Source: Acanthochlamys bracteata (taxonomy: Eukaryota > Streptophyta > Magnoliopsida > Pandanales > Velloziaceae). Taken from it: a stretch of 64,000 bases of DNA. Below, in pieces: positions 11,789 through 24,147 of the stretch. The notes below the pieces were generated by a model. That model was given only the letters and a program-made list of their open reading frames with translations. It was not told the origin of the DNA and did not search any database. Each line of letters begins with the position of its first letter. Positions within the stretch are counted from its first letter, which is position 1. The DNA is taken from positions 6,355,489 to 6,419,488 of the forward strand of contig CM034144.1 of NCBI GenBank assembly GCA_019914995.1, given 5' to 3'. The translations under genes were made by a program, and so were the position numbers.

Positions 11789-12333
11789 AGTTTGAAGTGT
11801 TACTTGAAGAAAGACTGCAGCAATTCTGTCAAAGCAACACTAGCAAGAAAGAGCAAGGAATGCTTTCACTACTTTATGTTCTTATTGTAAATTAGGATAT
11901 TATAGAGACTTAGTGTCAACAATTTTTAAGAGAATCTGCATGATTAATTATAAGACTTTTTTCCTTAATAGTCTTTGTTCGTCTGTAATGCATTATACAG
12001 CAAGATTGTTGTCTCTTTATCAGTTACTGCAGTGAGCTAAGACACTGAAAACTAGAGTGATAGAGGAAATTTTGAGAGCAATTATTACTAAGTTATTAAA
12101 AGGAACAAGGTATACCCTGTGAGATAAGATGGTCACTAGTATAGATTGGATTTGAATTATATAAAATTAATGATTTTGGCAAGTAAGCAATTAATTAGTG
12201 GGTTACTGTTTGTTGACTTTGGTCATGGGAATCTGTCCTTGATCGAGTGAACAAGGCATTCTGTCGTTTGGTTGACCCGTGAACATTGATGTATTAATAA
12301 ATTGAAGCATATCTTAGGTATTTAAACATCAGC
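11789..12333. other. upstream region of the LRR pseudokinase
   Basis: No coding content seen. It is the probable promoter of the minus-strand receptor gene and the upstream flank of the tRNA gene. No clear TATA box could be assigned. Confidence 0.5.
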
Positions 12334-12405
12334 GCGTTTGTAGTCCAACGGTTAGGATAATTGCCTTCCAAGCAATAGACCCGGGTTCGACTCCCGGCAG
12401 ACGCA
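12334..12405 (+). tRNA. tRNA-Gly (anticodon UCC)
   Basis: A 72-nt intronless cloverleaf. The acceptor stem GCGTTTG pairs with CAGACGC (one G-U pair) and is followed by discriminator A. The D-arm contains TAGTCCAACGGTTAGGATA. The anticodon stem ATTGC/GCAAT encloses loop CTTCCAA with anticodon TCC at 12,367-12,369. The T-arm CCGGG TTCGACT CCCGG carries the B box. A short T run at 12,408-12,412 can serve as Pol III terminator. It reads GGA codons. Confidence 0.97.
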
Positions 12406-12412
12406 TGTTTTT

Positions 12413-13097
12413 AGTGTAACGTATATTTTTCTTTTCTTTCCAGTTTATTTTGCCCTTCTTGAAAAAATTGTTAAAGACGTTGAGAATGTTTGGAAGAGCT
12501 TTTAAGTGTTTGTCATTACAAATAATATTTTATATTTTTAAATAAATTTTTATATTATTCTATAGAATTTTAAAAACTAAAAAATTATATATCATATAAT
12601 TTTTATATATCAAATGTATTATTATTATTATTTAGATTAAAAAATCAAATTTAGTTTTCAAAAAGTTTAAAATATTTTTTATTTTAATTAAATTTTTTTT
12701 ATAAACATCTCTAATTATTCTCCTTTATTAGACCTGACAAACAAATTTCCTGGAAATACGTTTTTAATAAAAATCCATGCGAATAGAGAACGCTGCAAAA
12801 AGAATAAAATCCATGCTACATATCTTAGATGATTTCCCAAATTTCACAAGACCGCTTGCTATTTTTCACACTCCTTAACTGATTGGAAAATATCTAAGCT
12901 TAACGTGAAGAAAATGCTCAAGGCGAAGCTTAAAAGAAATTATGCACTTTTCATATATAATAGCTTCGGTTCTTACATAAAATCATATGCCAAAAGATAT
13001 GCCGACGGATGGTGGTAGGTTGCTTCTCTGTGAGCCATCAACCCAAAGAGCGCCAATAAAAGAGGTCTGTTGTGCTAAGGCATCTTAATATTTTTCA
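12413..13097. other. intergenic, no gene seen
   Basis: AT-rich DNA, including a degraded AT-rich MITE-like stretch at about 12,495-12,715. Nothing coding was recognised. Confidence 0.45.
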
Positions 13098-13953
13098 TAG
13101 GAGTGGCAATATGAATTTATGGATCGATTTTGGGTCAACTTATTTAATAATCGGGTCAAATTTGTTCAACTTTAATCTAATTCATAAATTTATACGGGTC
13201 AAAATTGTCAACCCTAATCCAACCTACTAATAACCGAGTCAAATTCGGATCAATCCATTTAATAATTAAAATTATTAATTATTAATTTTATATTTTTAAT
13301 TCAGCGAAATTATAAAATCAGTTCGAATAAAAGTGCACGATATTTTTACTAACGAGATATAATTATATCTGACAAAATATGCATTTCTTAATGTCTTCAT
13401 CGGCCCTTAATATATCCAAAAAAATTGTTATTTTTATTTTTTAAAAATATATGATAATATCTGAAATTTATGATTATAAATACATATTAATAATTTCGAT
13501 AAAATTTTGATAAATATATCTATTTAACAAAATTTTCATAAAAATTTTTATACGAAATCTAAATTCGTCATTAAAAATACCTATATAATAATACTTTCGA
13601 TAAAATTATAATTTTCATTTATACTATTTTACTAAGGTATAAAAATAAAAAATTAATTATAAATATAATATAATTTAATAGTTTGTAAATAACTATTATC
13701 AATTATTTTTATTATCAATATTTTATTATACGGTAAGAAAAAAATTAAAAATTGTTTCTTCAAAAGATGATATTTCGAGTTGGTGAGTCAATTTCGGATT
13801 AACCCGAATCGACCTATTTAATAACCGGGTCAAATTCGTTCAATCCTAACCCAATCCATATATTTATACGGGTCAAATTTTCTAAACTTAATCCTGATTA
13901 AATAGATCAATTTCGGATCAAATTTTTGAATCGGATCATATACGCCACCCCTA
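13098..13953 (+). mobile_element. non-autonomous hAT-type DNA transposon, copy 1
   Basis: An 856-bp element beginning TAGGAGTGGCAATAT and ending with the inverse of TAGGGGTGGCGTATAT. It is flanked on both sides by the identical 8-bp target duplication ATTTTTCA (13,090-13,097 and 13,954-13,961). Terminal inverted repeats extend about 150 bp and are rich in GGGTCAAATTT/AAATTTGACCC blocks. The 8-bp duplication and the TAGGG-type ends indicate the hAT superfamily. There is no transposase reading frame inside, so it would depend on an autonomous relative. Confidence 0.85.
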
Positions 13954-14127
13954 ATTTTTCACAGTTGCTCACGAAATACACATCAGGTATGGTTTGTCTT
14001 ACTTAACCACTAATGAGCTGTTCATTCGCTGCTTGTTCTGACATAGTCTTATAATATGCTTGTTCTTTTCTCGAGTTCAAAAGCTTTGTTAGTGCAGTAT
14101 TGTTTTTCCCAGTATCCAGAATATTAA

Positions 14128-14419
14128 GGGATTATTTTAAATATTTATAATTGAGTTTCGGAAAAGAAAAAATAAAAAGTAAAATTTTTTAAAAAATCAA
14201 GTAAAATTAGAGTTCAGTATTTATATTTCAATAAATTTTGAAAGTGTATTAAAAATTAAAAAATATAATTATATTGGAAAGTGTACAAATAAAAAAATTA
14301 GAACTAAAATTTTGCATGTGAAAATAGAGTTCTAAATTCTGTGTAATTGAAACATCTGAACTATTTAGAACTCAAAATTTAGCAAAAAAAATAAAATTAT
14401 CGACGTTTGAAACATACTC
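14128..14419. repeat. Tourist-like (PIF/Harbinger) MITE
   Basis: A 292-bp copy flanked by TAA on both sides (14,125-14,127 and 14,420-14,422), with imperfect terminal inverted repeats of the GGGCGTGTTTCAAA type. The interior matches the 53.1-kb copy in the same orientation, including TTGGAAAGTGTACAAATAAA and GAGTTCTAA. Confidence 0.75.
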
Positions 14420-15236
14420 TAAGCAGAAATGTAGTCCTTACTCTAGATGAAGATTTTGCATTACTTATAAACTTATTTTCATTCTAATTTTTTATTTTAT
14501 ATTTTTAATAATTTTTTTAATAATTTACTGAATTTTTTTAAATCTTAAAAAATACAAAATATAGAACTTATTTTTTAAAATTTCTAAAAATATTCGCTTT
14601 CGGACTACATGAAGCTGAAAATAGTTTATCTATCTATCTATTTATATATAGATATAAGTACACTAACAGTCTAGAAAGACTAGAATACATGAACAGTTGA
14701 GCATTAGTAAAGTTGATAATGCATATATTTAAGAGAATATTTATCTTAAAATATCAAAACTGCTACTTGTTAATCACCAAGCAAAGCATCAAACAATAGA
14801 AAAAACAACTAATTAAGAAACAAAAGAATAAACAGAAATTGAAGGCAGAAACATGATTTTCAGAAATGAATCTCTATACATTCAGCTTCAAACTATCGCA
14901 GAATTACCAGAAATGAATCTGTTTCCGGACAAAGAACACTACCACCTGAAAACTAAACCAAAACTACTCTCTCTAAATTCAGCTTCAAACTGTCACAATT
15001 TCTCACTATTGATTCCGTTCTCAAACACTAACTCCTGAAACAAAACACGGAGAAAAAGATCTACGAAGCCAATGCCAAAACTGTGATTTAGGCCTAACCA
15101 AAGAATAAAGCCCAAACTCCCTAGCCCGTAACAACCAATGCAAAGAACCCCAACAAAAAGAAAACGAACAACAAATTGTGTCCGAGAAGCGAGGAAACTA
15201 ACCTGCACTCTAAGCAGCAAAGCAAAGCAAAAGCAA
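14420..15236. other. intergenic and likely 3' region of the next gene
   Basis: No conserved frame. About 14,800-15,236 is less AT-rich and is probably the 3' untranslated or downstream sequence of the minus-strand gene ending at 15,237. A short TCTA/TATC microsatellite lies near 14,626-14,660. Confidence 0.45.
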
Positions 15237-16133
15237 TCAGTGACGGGTCATCACTCTCATGTTCTTCAATTCCTCAATAAGACGGTGCCAATGTCTCTCT
15301 TTCTTCGTTGCTTTCTTGCATCTGCTTTCCGGCATCCGGAAACCTCGCTCGAGAAACATTTCTTCAAACACGTTTAACGTGTGAGCGAAATCGCTCAGTA
15401 TATCACGAGTGTACAACACCCACTTGTCCTCCTCCTCCTCCTCGAGGTTTTCCAATCTCTCTTCCATGATCAATAAAACTATAGCCACGTAGTTGATCGA
15501 TTCACGCAACTGCAAAAACAACTGTTCCTGAATCATTGATTTATCTTTCGGGCGATTGTGGCCACCGCCTATCCTGCTTGCTGACGGTGCAGATGTTGAT
15601 GGCGGATCAACAGAAGCAGAGAACGAACAGCGAAGATTTTCCTGGAGAACTAAAGCAGCAACAGAAACAATTGAAGAAGAAGAGTATTTATCGAGAGTTG
15701 GAAACAGAGACTCTATTTCTTCTTGATCGTTGGGGAAAATTTTGAGCAAGCAATTCCTCAAATGCTCATAATGATCCTGATAATATTTGCGCATCTGCCA
15801 AATCCCGGCGAGAACTCCAGAGATTGCTCCACGAAGATCGACGTCCTCCAGACTGAACTTGTACGGCATGATTTCGTCGTACGACCGATCCAATAGCTTC
15901 CAACCGGTCCAGACTTCGGAAGTGAACCGGAAATATGATTCGACGCTAGATATCTTGACTATTATTGTTTCGGTAGATGAAATGGACGACGCTGGAGAAG
16001 CAGAGGAGGAAGAAGAACTCTTCTGAGAGCGGCAGCCATTGCCGGAGGCAGATTCCTGCTGAGAGACCCGACCATTGCCGGCTGCGACGGCGGCTCCGCG
16101 GCGGCGATTCTTTTTCCTGTTTCTAGAAGGCAT
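15237..16133 (-). CDS. uncharacterised plant protein, single exon
   Basis: A 298-residue intact frame that I do not recognise. It starts with a very basic segment (MPSRNRKKNRRRG), a plausible nuclear localisation signal. A low-complexity Ser-rich linker follows (to about residue 54), then a folded-looking helical core rich in aromatic and charged residues (SYFRFTSEVWTGWKLLDRSY, GVLAGIWQMRKYYQDHYEHL). A second helical region (about 200-275) includes an acidic run (EEEEED), and the C-terminus is basic. No transmembrane segment or catalytic motif was seen. It is regarded as real because the frame is long and uninterrupted, its composition is protein-like, and a TATA box lies at a sensible distance upstream. 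A plant-specific regulatory or scaffold protein is possible, but the function is unknown. Confidence 0.8.
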   Translation of the reverse strand: MPSRNRKKNRRRGAAVAAGNGRVSQQESASGNGCRSQKSSSSSSASPASSISSTETIIVKISSVESYFRFTSEVWTGWKLLDRSYDEIMPYKFSLEDVDLRGAISGVLAGIWQMRKYYQDHYEHLRNCLLKIFPNDQEEIESLFPTLDKYSSSSIVSVAALVLQENLRCSFSASVDPPSTSAPSASRIGGGHNRPKDKSMIQEQLFLQLRESINYVAIVLLIMEERLENLEEEEEDKWVLYTRDILSDFAHTLNVFEEMFLERGFRMPESRCKKATKKERHWHRLIEELKNMRVMTRH

Positions 16134-16228
16134 GGATGAACTAGAAGTGAAGATAGTTGAGAGAGACGAAACAGAGAAGAACAGAAAATTTTGTGAGAGA
16201 CTGAAATGGGAAACTTTGAACGGGGTCC

Positions 16229-16236
16229 AATATATA
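16229..16236 (-). promoter_or_regulatory. TATA box of the uncharacterised gene
   Basis: CTATATATTGG on the minus strand about 100 bases upstream of the start codon at 16,133, with a C/T-rich leader between. Good position for a TATA element. Confidence 0.55.
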
Positions 16237-16259
16237 GGAGAGCGAAAAATAATTTAATT

Positions 16260-17144
16260 AATTTATTATTTATATAGAAACACAAATTGGGAATGTACCC
16301 TGATTATTTAGTTATTATTAAATTAAGAGTAACATATAAATAACTAAAACAATAATCATCTGGCACTTGCCGTTATGACTTGTGTCATAAAAGTAGAGGT
16401 AGGGTATGTTTGTGGGTAAATTGTAAGTAAAAAGAAGTAATAAGAGCTTTTGGTATTAATTATTTCAAAAATAATTTTTTTAATTTCTAATATATGTTTT
16501 ATAAATATTTATAAAGTTTATTTAAAATTTTAAATATTAAAATTTTACATAATAAATATTTTATTACTTATTTTAATATTTTTTAAAATAAAAAATATAA
16601 CTCATTTAAAAAATAAAAAATATTTTTTTATTTTAGAAAAACTTTATTTTAAAAGTACTGTTAACTGTCTTCTATAAAATTTTATTTTTTAACAAATTCA
16701 ATAAGAAGCATTACTCAAGTAAGCGTTATGATTCCAACATATTAATGCCCCAATTTGTTAATTAATATTAATTTAAAATAGCATATAAATCGTATATCAA
16801 ATTATCAATTTACCCAAAATAATCATGAAAACTCGTATTCCAATCAGTATGTTTTAAATCGAAATAGTAACTGGATTCATGAATAAAGTCCATTGCAAAC
16901 ACTTTCAACAGAAATATCATAGACAAACAATCAGCTAGGTTAAGTACCAGAAAATCAGTAACACCTGTTATATCATTTTAAAACAGGAAGAGATGATCAA
17001 CACAGACGCTAAAAAGACGCAAAAACCAAACATACGTAAACTTAGCCCGGAAAGCTTAAAAAACAACAGTAGGCTTTCCATAAGACCACAATGTTCTTAT
17101 AATGTAAAAAAACACAAGCCTGACATGTGGAAATAATATCAGGG
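16260..17144. other. intergenic, AT-rich MITE-like repeat plus NEK 3' flank
   Basis: About 16,430-16,680 is one copy of the abundant AT-rich MITE-like family, with AAAAATATTTTTATTTTA and TTAAATATTAAAATTTT blocks. About 16,850-17,144 is ordinary sequence likely to include the 3' untranslated region of the NEK gene. Confidence 0.5.
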
Positions 17145-20100
17145 TTACTTGGATCCCTTTCCGAATTTCAGCGTGGACATGAGACTTTTTGTTAGCCATA
17201 TTGCTGTTTCCCTGGATGATACTGCCTCTGCTCCAAATGGTTTCAGTACACCAGCGAGCTCTTCAAGTCTCTCCTGCTTTAACAATTCAGCGCATAATTC
17301 CAAGAGGTTCTCAAGAGCATCAGCTCTCTGTTGAATTATGCTAAGGTTGTCCCACTCAGCATTATTGGCTTCGCCGTTTAGGAAAGTTATTGTGCTCATG
17401 GAAGATGTTTCATCTTGATTCACAACCAAATGGTCGATGTTTGAGTTCGATCTTCTCATCATCTTCTCTTTGCCTGATTCATCTTTATTGCTGAATGTTA
17501 CGTTGCATGATATTGATGAATCATCTGATGCTAATCCCTTCTTCCCAGATTGTGAGGAACTTCTCATATCTCCTGATTGGCTACCAGTAGTGATAGATGT
17601 GCTGATCAGTTCCTTATGGCTTTCCAGCTTGTGATTCTCATATGCAGTTTGCTTTTCCTCATTTCTGTGCTTCACTTCAGAAATGAGATCGCAGCACTGA
17701 CCTTTCAGCTCCACATCAGCTATTACATTAGAGTGGGGACTGGCTGGGTTGATGACCCTCTTGATCTCATCCCCATTTACTTGAGGTTTGGCTTGTGGAT
17801 TTGACATTTTGTCTCGGGTCTCCACCTGCTGATCTATATAACCCTTCGCCAATATCTTTTCGGCATTGACTGTCAACAAAGACAGATCAACTGCTTCTAC
17901 CTTTCCTCTGCCTGGCTTACTGTCACTCTTCAGCCTGTGTAACTGGCTTCCTTTTTGCTTAAGTTCCGATAAATCTCTAGTTGATTTTATTGGGAGGTAA
18001 TAGGGGGAAGGAGTGCAGCATTCAGCGAGATATGGCTGCAGGTGAGGATCCCGCAAGAGCTCTGTGGCCTAAAATCATAGACCCTTAGGAATAAGGACTG
18101 TGGTCTAGCATAAATAGATGACAACAACGTAGAAGCTTCCAAACTTACATTTGGTCGATGTTCAGGATTTTTCCTCAGCATGCACTTGATCAATCTCTTC
18201 CTGCCAAGCAAAATATCAATATTTGCAAAATGCCAATCATACTAATATTTAGAAACTTTTATGTGGACATTCACCTATATACAAGATGAAAATATTCTGC
18301 ATAGCTATCTCCTATACTTACAATTGGGAGGAATATATAGGTGGCAGAGGAGATATGGACGATCTGTTTATCTTGTTGACAAGAGCAGCCATGTCCTATT
18401 AGAAAGCATATTTTTTGTTCAGACCAATTTGACAAAGAACGGAAAGCAAAAACAAGCGTTCATAGACATAGAGAGGAAGCTCATATTAGTTCTTACCAAA
18501 GCTCTAAATGGCGGTTGATGGGCAGCTATCTCAAAGATAGAACAACCTTAAACAAAGCAGAAACATTTATGAGCAATACAGCATTTGGAATAGCATTTAC
18601 GTTCAGTTTCTTAATACATACAGAGAAACTCCAAGACTCACCTAGAGACCAAATATCTGACTTGTAGCCATAAGGTATATCTGTCAATATCTCTGGACAC
18701 ATATAGTTTGGAGTTCCGACTACCTATACAAAGCCAAATTGTTAACGATTTCAACAAGTACTAAATCATAGAGCTGGAAATAGCAAAACTCAGTAGCGAG
18801 AGGCATTCTTATACTAGGTTAGAAAAGTATCAAATTGTATTGTGCTGATCTAATCTGTGTTCATCCCTTAATAGTTGATACGTGGAAAAATAATGTATCT
18901 CCAGCCTTTATTGTGATGTATCTCCAAACTTCAACAGTAGAGGGATTTAAAGAGTTGCATACCGAGGAAGCAAGATCTTCTGAATTGAGTAATTTTGCTA
19001 GCCCGAAATCACCTGGAAAATAGAGATGTGTCAATAGGTTATGCTAATTTTACTGTGCTAAGGACTCGTGCATTTCAGGATAGCCAAAAAGAAAATCTGT
19101 GAACGTGTTGGTCCAATTTAAGGGCTTCCTATGACTGTTTGTGAATTTCCAAACAAAAGATTCAACAGATACCAACATGATTCAAGTGTATATTTGCTAT
19201 TACTACATGCTTTCAACATTTATCTTGTGATCTTAGACGAGTAGGGACTTACCAAGCCTGACTTGACCCTCGTTTGTCAGAAATATATTTGAGCACTGCG
19301 ACAAAGGAATAATGTCAGACTTAAAACAGCCAGGCACTGGCATTCTCTAACACTACGCAATGGCTGTACCACCAAGCTGTCTAAGTCAGTTGCACGATAC
19401 ACATGTAGATAAGTCAAAGTGCTATTGAACATAGAGCATTGCCAAAAAGTGTACCTTCACATCCCTGTGAAGAACGCGGTTAGAATGCAAGTAATCCACA
19501 GCCAGAAGCAGCTGGCTGAGCCATCTGCATATCCTCTGTACACATAAGGGAAAAAAGGAAGGAAGCCCACCATCTTTATATGCAAAATTCAGATACCAGT
19601 GCTATTGTTGAGAGAAACTATACAAAATGATTTGTCAATACCTCCTCTGAGAATAGAGCACCACGAGCCTTCTTTATCTTCTCAGCCCTACAACGGTTCT
19701 TATGGTGTTATCAAAGAGAAGGAAAAACAAAGGCGAACATAAACAGAAAGGTGAAATACATACATGTTTCCCCCTTCATAGTAGCTAGTCACAATGCATA
19801 CACAACTCCCCTAGAATGAAAAGAAGTACAACTTTGATTACCATCACCAAAATTAATGATGGAGCTAGATAAACAAATGGCCAAACGCAAACAGGTAGAT
19901 ATGCTGCCTATAAAACAAAGCACAATAAATGGCCTCAAAAGTAGTTTCAGCATCCTAGAATTGCATTTTGCCTCAAAGTTTTGGCATGGTTTTATAGCAT
20001 ATGATAACCAGTACCATAAAAGAATTGTGCTAGTGATATCTACATCTAAGAAGACGTTCTAGTACCTTCACTCAATGAGTATTATATACAGTAAAGGCAA

Positions 20101-21192
20101 TGTGCCATTACCTACTATTGAGGTATGTAAGTAAAGAAAAGAAAACTAATGGCAGCAAGATTTATAGATACTAATGAGAGAGGAAAGGAGAAAACAAAAT
20201 TGGTGGTGTTGGAATTATCAAATTGAGCGTCTGATCGCACCTGCTAACTAGGAGCGATAAGCACACCAACGCCATCTCAAAATTCATATTCAAGCCATTA
20301 CTAAAGTAACATGTAATATTTGTATAAAGTTGCAGGCAGTTACCTTCTCCACCCAGCCATCCTTGTACTCCACGACGTATGGATTATTTAGACTTGCAAT
20401 TAAGGCCATCTATGGAACCAAAACAAAGAACCAACTAGTAAACAATTCAGAGCTGGTCTACTGGTTTGCAGAAAAGACCAAGTAAAAGGTACCTCTTGAT
20501 AAGCCATTCGTTGGAACTTCTCGGTCTGCTTGGCCAACCTAATCTTTTTCATGACATACCTGTCAAAATTTAAGAGAAAAAAATGTCAAGTTAATAAAAT
20601 AGGCACAAGGAGTGCTTTCTCTTCTCAAACAACCAGAACAATTTTACCATCTTATAAAAATTTGTCTTGTTTTATATCAATGTCAAGCTACTGCTAGTTG
20701 GTGCAGCATGCCGTTGGTAGCTAGGTGATGCATTGCCATTTCTCCACATAGAATAGAATAACATTCATCCATTAAATTTCTCATTGCATACTAACCTTTT
20801 GCACATTTTCAATATACTAACTCCATCCACAAAACCCCACAACCTAATTACGCCTACAAACCTTATTTTGCTTTCAAAATAAACTTACAATTACGGAATA
20901 GAACATTCTCAGTCATTTGAGTAATCTTTCCACACACAGCACGTCAGTCTTGAATTTACAACCCATTTTCTATAGCTACGAAAGAGGCCAATTGCTCAAT
21001 CAATAACAAAACAAATCATCATCACTACATAAACTAAAACTACATCTAATTCAAACTAACAACAAAAGAATTTCCAAGAGTTTTTTCCCCAATTTACCTC
21101 TTCCGTTCCGTTTTGTGAATCACCAAATACGCCGAGGCAAACGATCCTCTCCCGATCTGCTCCACAACTTCATATTCATCTTCCCCAGCCAT
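17145..21192 (-). CDS. NEK5: NIMA-related kinase, NEK5-type
   Basis: Thirteen exons, all in phase: 21,098-21,192; 20,493-20,559; 20,344-20,409; 19,764-19,810; 19,642-19,687; 19,455-19,535; 19,253-19,295; 18,963-19,012; 18,642-18,723; 18,497-18,546; 18,322-18,395; 18,149-18,200; 17,145-18,068. Together they encode 558 residues. The N-terminal kinase domain has GRGSFASA (14-21), VMKK (Lys36), HRDVKCSN (130-137), DFG (150-152) and GTPNYMCPE, all intact, so it should be active. The [20 protein letters not shown] and [11 protein letters not shown] segment is NEK5-like. The long last exon encodes a low-complexity tail ending in a conserved helical block ([20 protein letters not shown]) seen in plant NEKs. 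Plant NEKs associate with microtubules and control epidermal cell growth and shape. It is divergent from the SmE gene, about 3 kb away. Confidence 0.93.
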
Positions 21193-24147
21193 CGCCACAC
21201 TCTTGATCTCTTCTCCAGCAACTTATCTACTGCTCTAAATACACAATCAATCAATAAACACCGATCACGGGAGAGACATGAATCCCTGAACCCGCACGAG
21301 AGGAGTGGAGAGAATGTGAATGGCAATGAGAAGAATTGAATGAGCATGGTTGAAATTTGTAGTGAAACAAAAAGAGAGAAGAAAAAAGAGAATGGGAAAG
21401 AGAGAGATTGTTTGTTGGTGTTGCGAAACTTTTTTCAGATTTAAAATTTGGAGAGAATGTGAAAGCTGGGCGGAAAGGTTGCTTCAAATTTCAGCATGCT
21501 AAAAGCTTCTACTGGCAATTGGTTTTGCAGAAAAGCCACTGTGTCTGAAACAATTGCATAATGGAAGCTAAGAGGTGTTAAAGAGCTAGGTGATTATGCG
21601 AACAAGTCCTTGTTTAGACATTAGATTGCACAAAATAATCATTTAGAAGAATTATGCTAAATATGCATCGATCCAAATTAGAAAATATAATATATGATCC
21701 GACGAATTCAATCCAAAATCGATTTATTTACCTTAGACTCAAATCTGACGGATTCTAAATCATTTTGAAATTAACTCAAAAGCGAACCGATAAATTAAGT
21801 GATATTAAATCAATTTTGAGCTAATATGCAATCATCTAATTAGTATAATCAATTGGATAGCATAAATTAGCTAATAGCCAAAAAATTTTAGAACAATTAT
21901 ATTAAATTTAGTTATATATTTTTGCTTAATTTATTATATTTTTATTAAAATCTTTCTTGATTATAAATTTTATTAAATTTAATATATTTGTATCTTGATT
22001 ATATAGTTTTTAATCATTTTCACTTATTATTATTATAATTTAATTTTATACTTTTATTTTGATTATTAAATAAAATAATCCAAATTTAATTTGTTTATTA
22101 ATAAATTAAATTAATTAATTATAATTAATAATTTTAATTTATATAAATATATTGATCGAATTAAAATGAACGATGTTGATTTAGTTATCAAATAAATCGA
22201 TAACCAATATCATCTGATATCTATATTGTTGTCCCTAATTCAAATGGATAAACTTAAAACTTTGTATACAGGTTTGAAAATAAGCAATTGTGTTTGATAT
22301 TAATTGCAGAAATAGAAGAGAGAGCTTGAAATTAAAGGATAAAAATAGGATGGATTTGCATATTGAACACTGCGTTTGAATATAATGTCAGTTTATATGT
22401 TTCTTTATTAGTAAAAAAAATGGAAAAAAAAAGAGAAGGATTAAAATAAATAAAGATGTAGATGGGAGAATGATAGGTAGGTGGGCTTGAGACTTAAGAA
22501 TTTAGTGGGCCCCAGCACGAAGTGCTCGTGCGAACAATTTATTCCTAAGTGAATAATAAATGGGGACCAATTGAAATGATGATTAAAATGAAATTAATAG
22601 ACTTAGGGTGCGTTTGGGATTGATTACGAAATAAAATTTTTGTGAAATGAAAAATATTTTTATTTTTTTAAAAAATGAGCTATATTTTTTTTACTTCAAA
22701 AAAAATAATAAAAATATGCAATAAAAAAATCTTACTTCGTAAAAATTTTCTACACTTTCTAAATTTTTAAATAAATTTTTTATATATTTATAAAATATAT
22801 ATTAAAAAATATGAAATAGAAAAAAATTATAAAAAAAACTGATAAGCAATTTTTGAAACGGAGAACCAACTAGGCTCCTATTTGATAAGTCAACAACTGT
22901 ACTAAAACATAGAGAAACCTATCATATAAGGTGTTGTTTGAAAATATTTATAAATAATTTTTTTAAATAAAATATTTTTATTAATAAATAAGTTTTATTA
23001 TTTTGACTAAAAATAAATAATCAAAATATTTATTTAAATAAAACTTTTATATATTCTAAATTTTAAATAAATTTTTAATTATTATAAAAAATTTATTAAA
23101 AAAAGAAATAAATTAATAAATTATTTGTAATTATTAAAATTTTAAAATGTTAAAAAATACAAAAAACTTATATATTGTAAAAATTATTATCTTTTATATA
23201 AAAAATTTATTTTGAAAGAAATTTTTATTTTAAAAAAGTTTATTTTATATGCACTTAAAAAAAATTTCTAACTAATGCTAGTAAGAGATCGTTGAGAATT
23301 ATTTATGATAAAATTTTGAAATTTTATTTAAACTACTTTATAAGTAATTATATTTTCATAAATTTTGAAGTAATAAATAAATTGGTTTCTTAAAAAAGTC
23401 CTAAAAACTTATTCTTATAAAAAGCTTCTTCGTTGTTATAAACAAAACCCGAACGACACCATAATTAATTTGAAGAAAAATCGAACCAAAACCTCAAATT
23501 TTCAGCTAAAACAAACATATATAGCACTGTAGAAACAAATTTTAATAAGTAGATATAAGCTAAATTGTTAATCTAACTACACTGCTAGTGTTGTTGATAA
23601 GGAGGAAAATTTCAAAAATGTTGCCAACGAGAGTTTCAGAGTAGTTCTGAAAAGATTTTTTTGGGAAAAACACTTTGGAGTTTCTCCCATTGCAATTGCT
23701 ATAAGCTTTATAGCACCTGGATCGAAGAAAATTTTCAATTTTAGTTTGGAAAATTTTCAATTTTAGTGAAGAAAATTCTTCACTTGCTCCTGTTCTCTTG
23801 ATCATATTCCCACACATAAGGTGTTCGACGAATTGCTTCAGCAGAGATACCAATTAGGCAAAGCTATTCGATGAATTGCTTCAAGTTTCATTACTGTTTT
23901 TTTTCAATTTCGGCCTACCATAAGTTTATGTATTTATATGCCTCTACATGTGAAAACAATCCAATAGTTTTTGAAACTAAACATAGTATCCAAAATAAAA
24001 TTCAAGGATTGCTTTTGCAAATTATGTGGCGTTTTAGTATACACACAGGTTTCATTCTTTTTATCATTTTTTCCCGCCCCCAAACTGAGTTCTAGGGTTT
24101 TTCAATCTCGACAACTCCGGCGAGGGAAAGCTTCGATTTTTGCAACC
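21193..24147. other. divergent intergenic region between NEK5 and SmE
   Basis: The first few hundred bases are the NEK leader and promoter, and 23,850-24,147 the SmE promoter and leader. Between them lie an ancient inverted-repeat element (about 21,660-22,240, similar in style to the hAT copies but with indistinct ends) and AT-rich MITE-like copies at about 22,612-22,860 and 22,930-23,235. No gene was recognised. Confidence 0.55.
22612..22860. repeat. AT-rich MITE-like copy
   Basis: Begins GGGTGCGTTTGGGATTGATTA and ends near TTTTTGAAACGGAG. The interior carries AAAAATATTTTTATTTT, then TACACTTTCTAAATTTTTAA and TTATAAAATATATATTAAAA. This block order recurs at 47.1, 52.4, 52.6 (inverted) and 59.4 kb. 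Confidence 0.6.

Noticed and set aside
15787-16285. Open frames on the plus strand across the uncharacterised gene at 15.2-16.1 kb
   Set aside because: They are antisense shadows of the longer minus-strand frame, which has a TATA box and protein-like composition.
21115-21487. Overlapping frames around the NEK start and leader
   Set aside because: Low-complexity Ser/Arg-rich translations of the leader region; the NEK start [16 protein letters not shown] is decisive.
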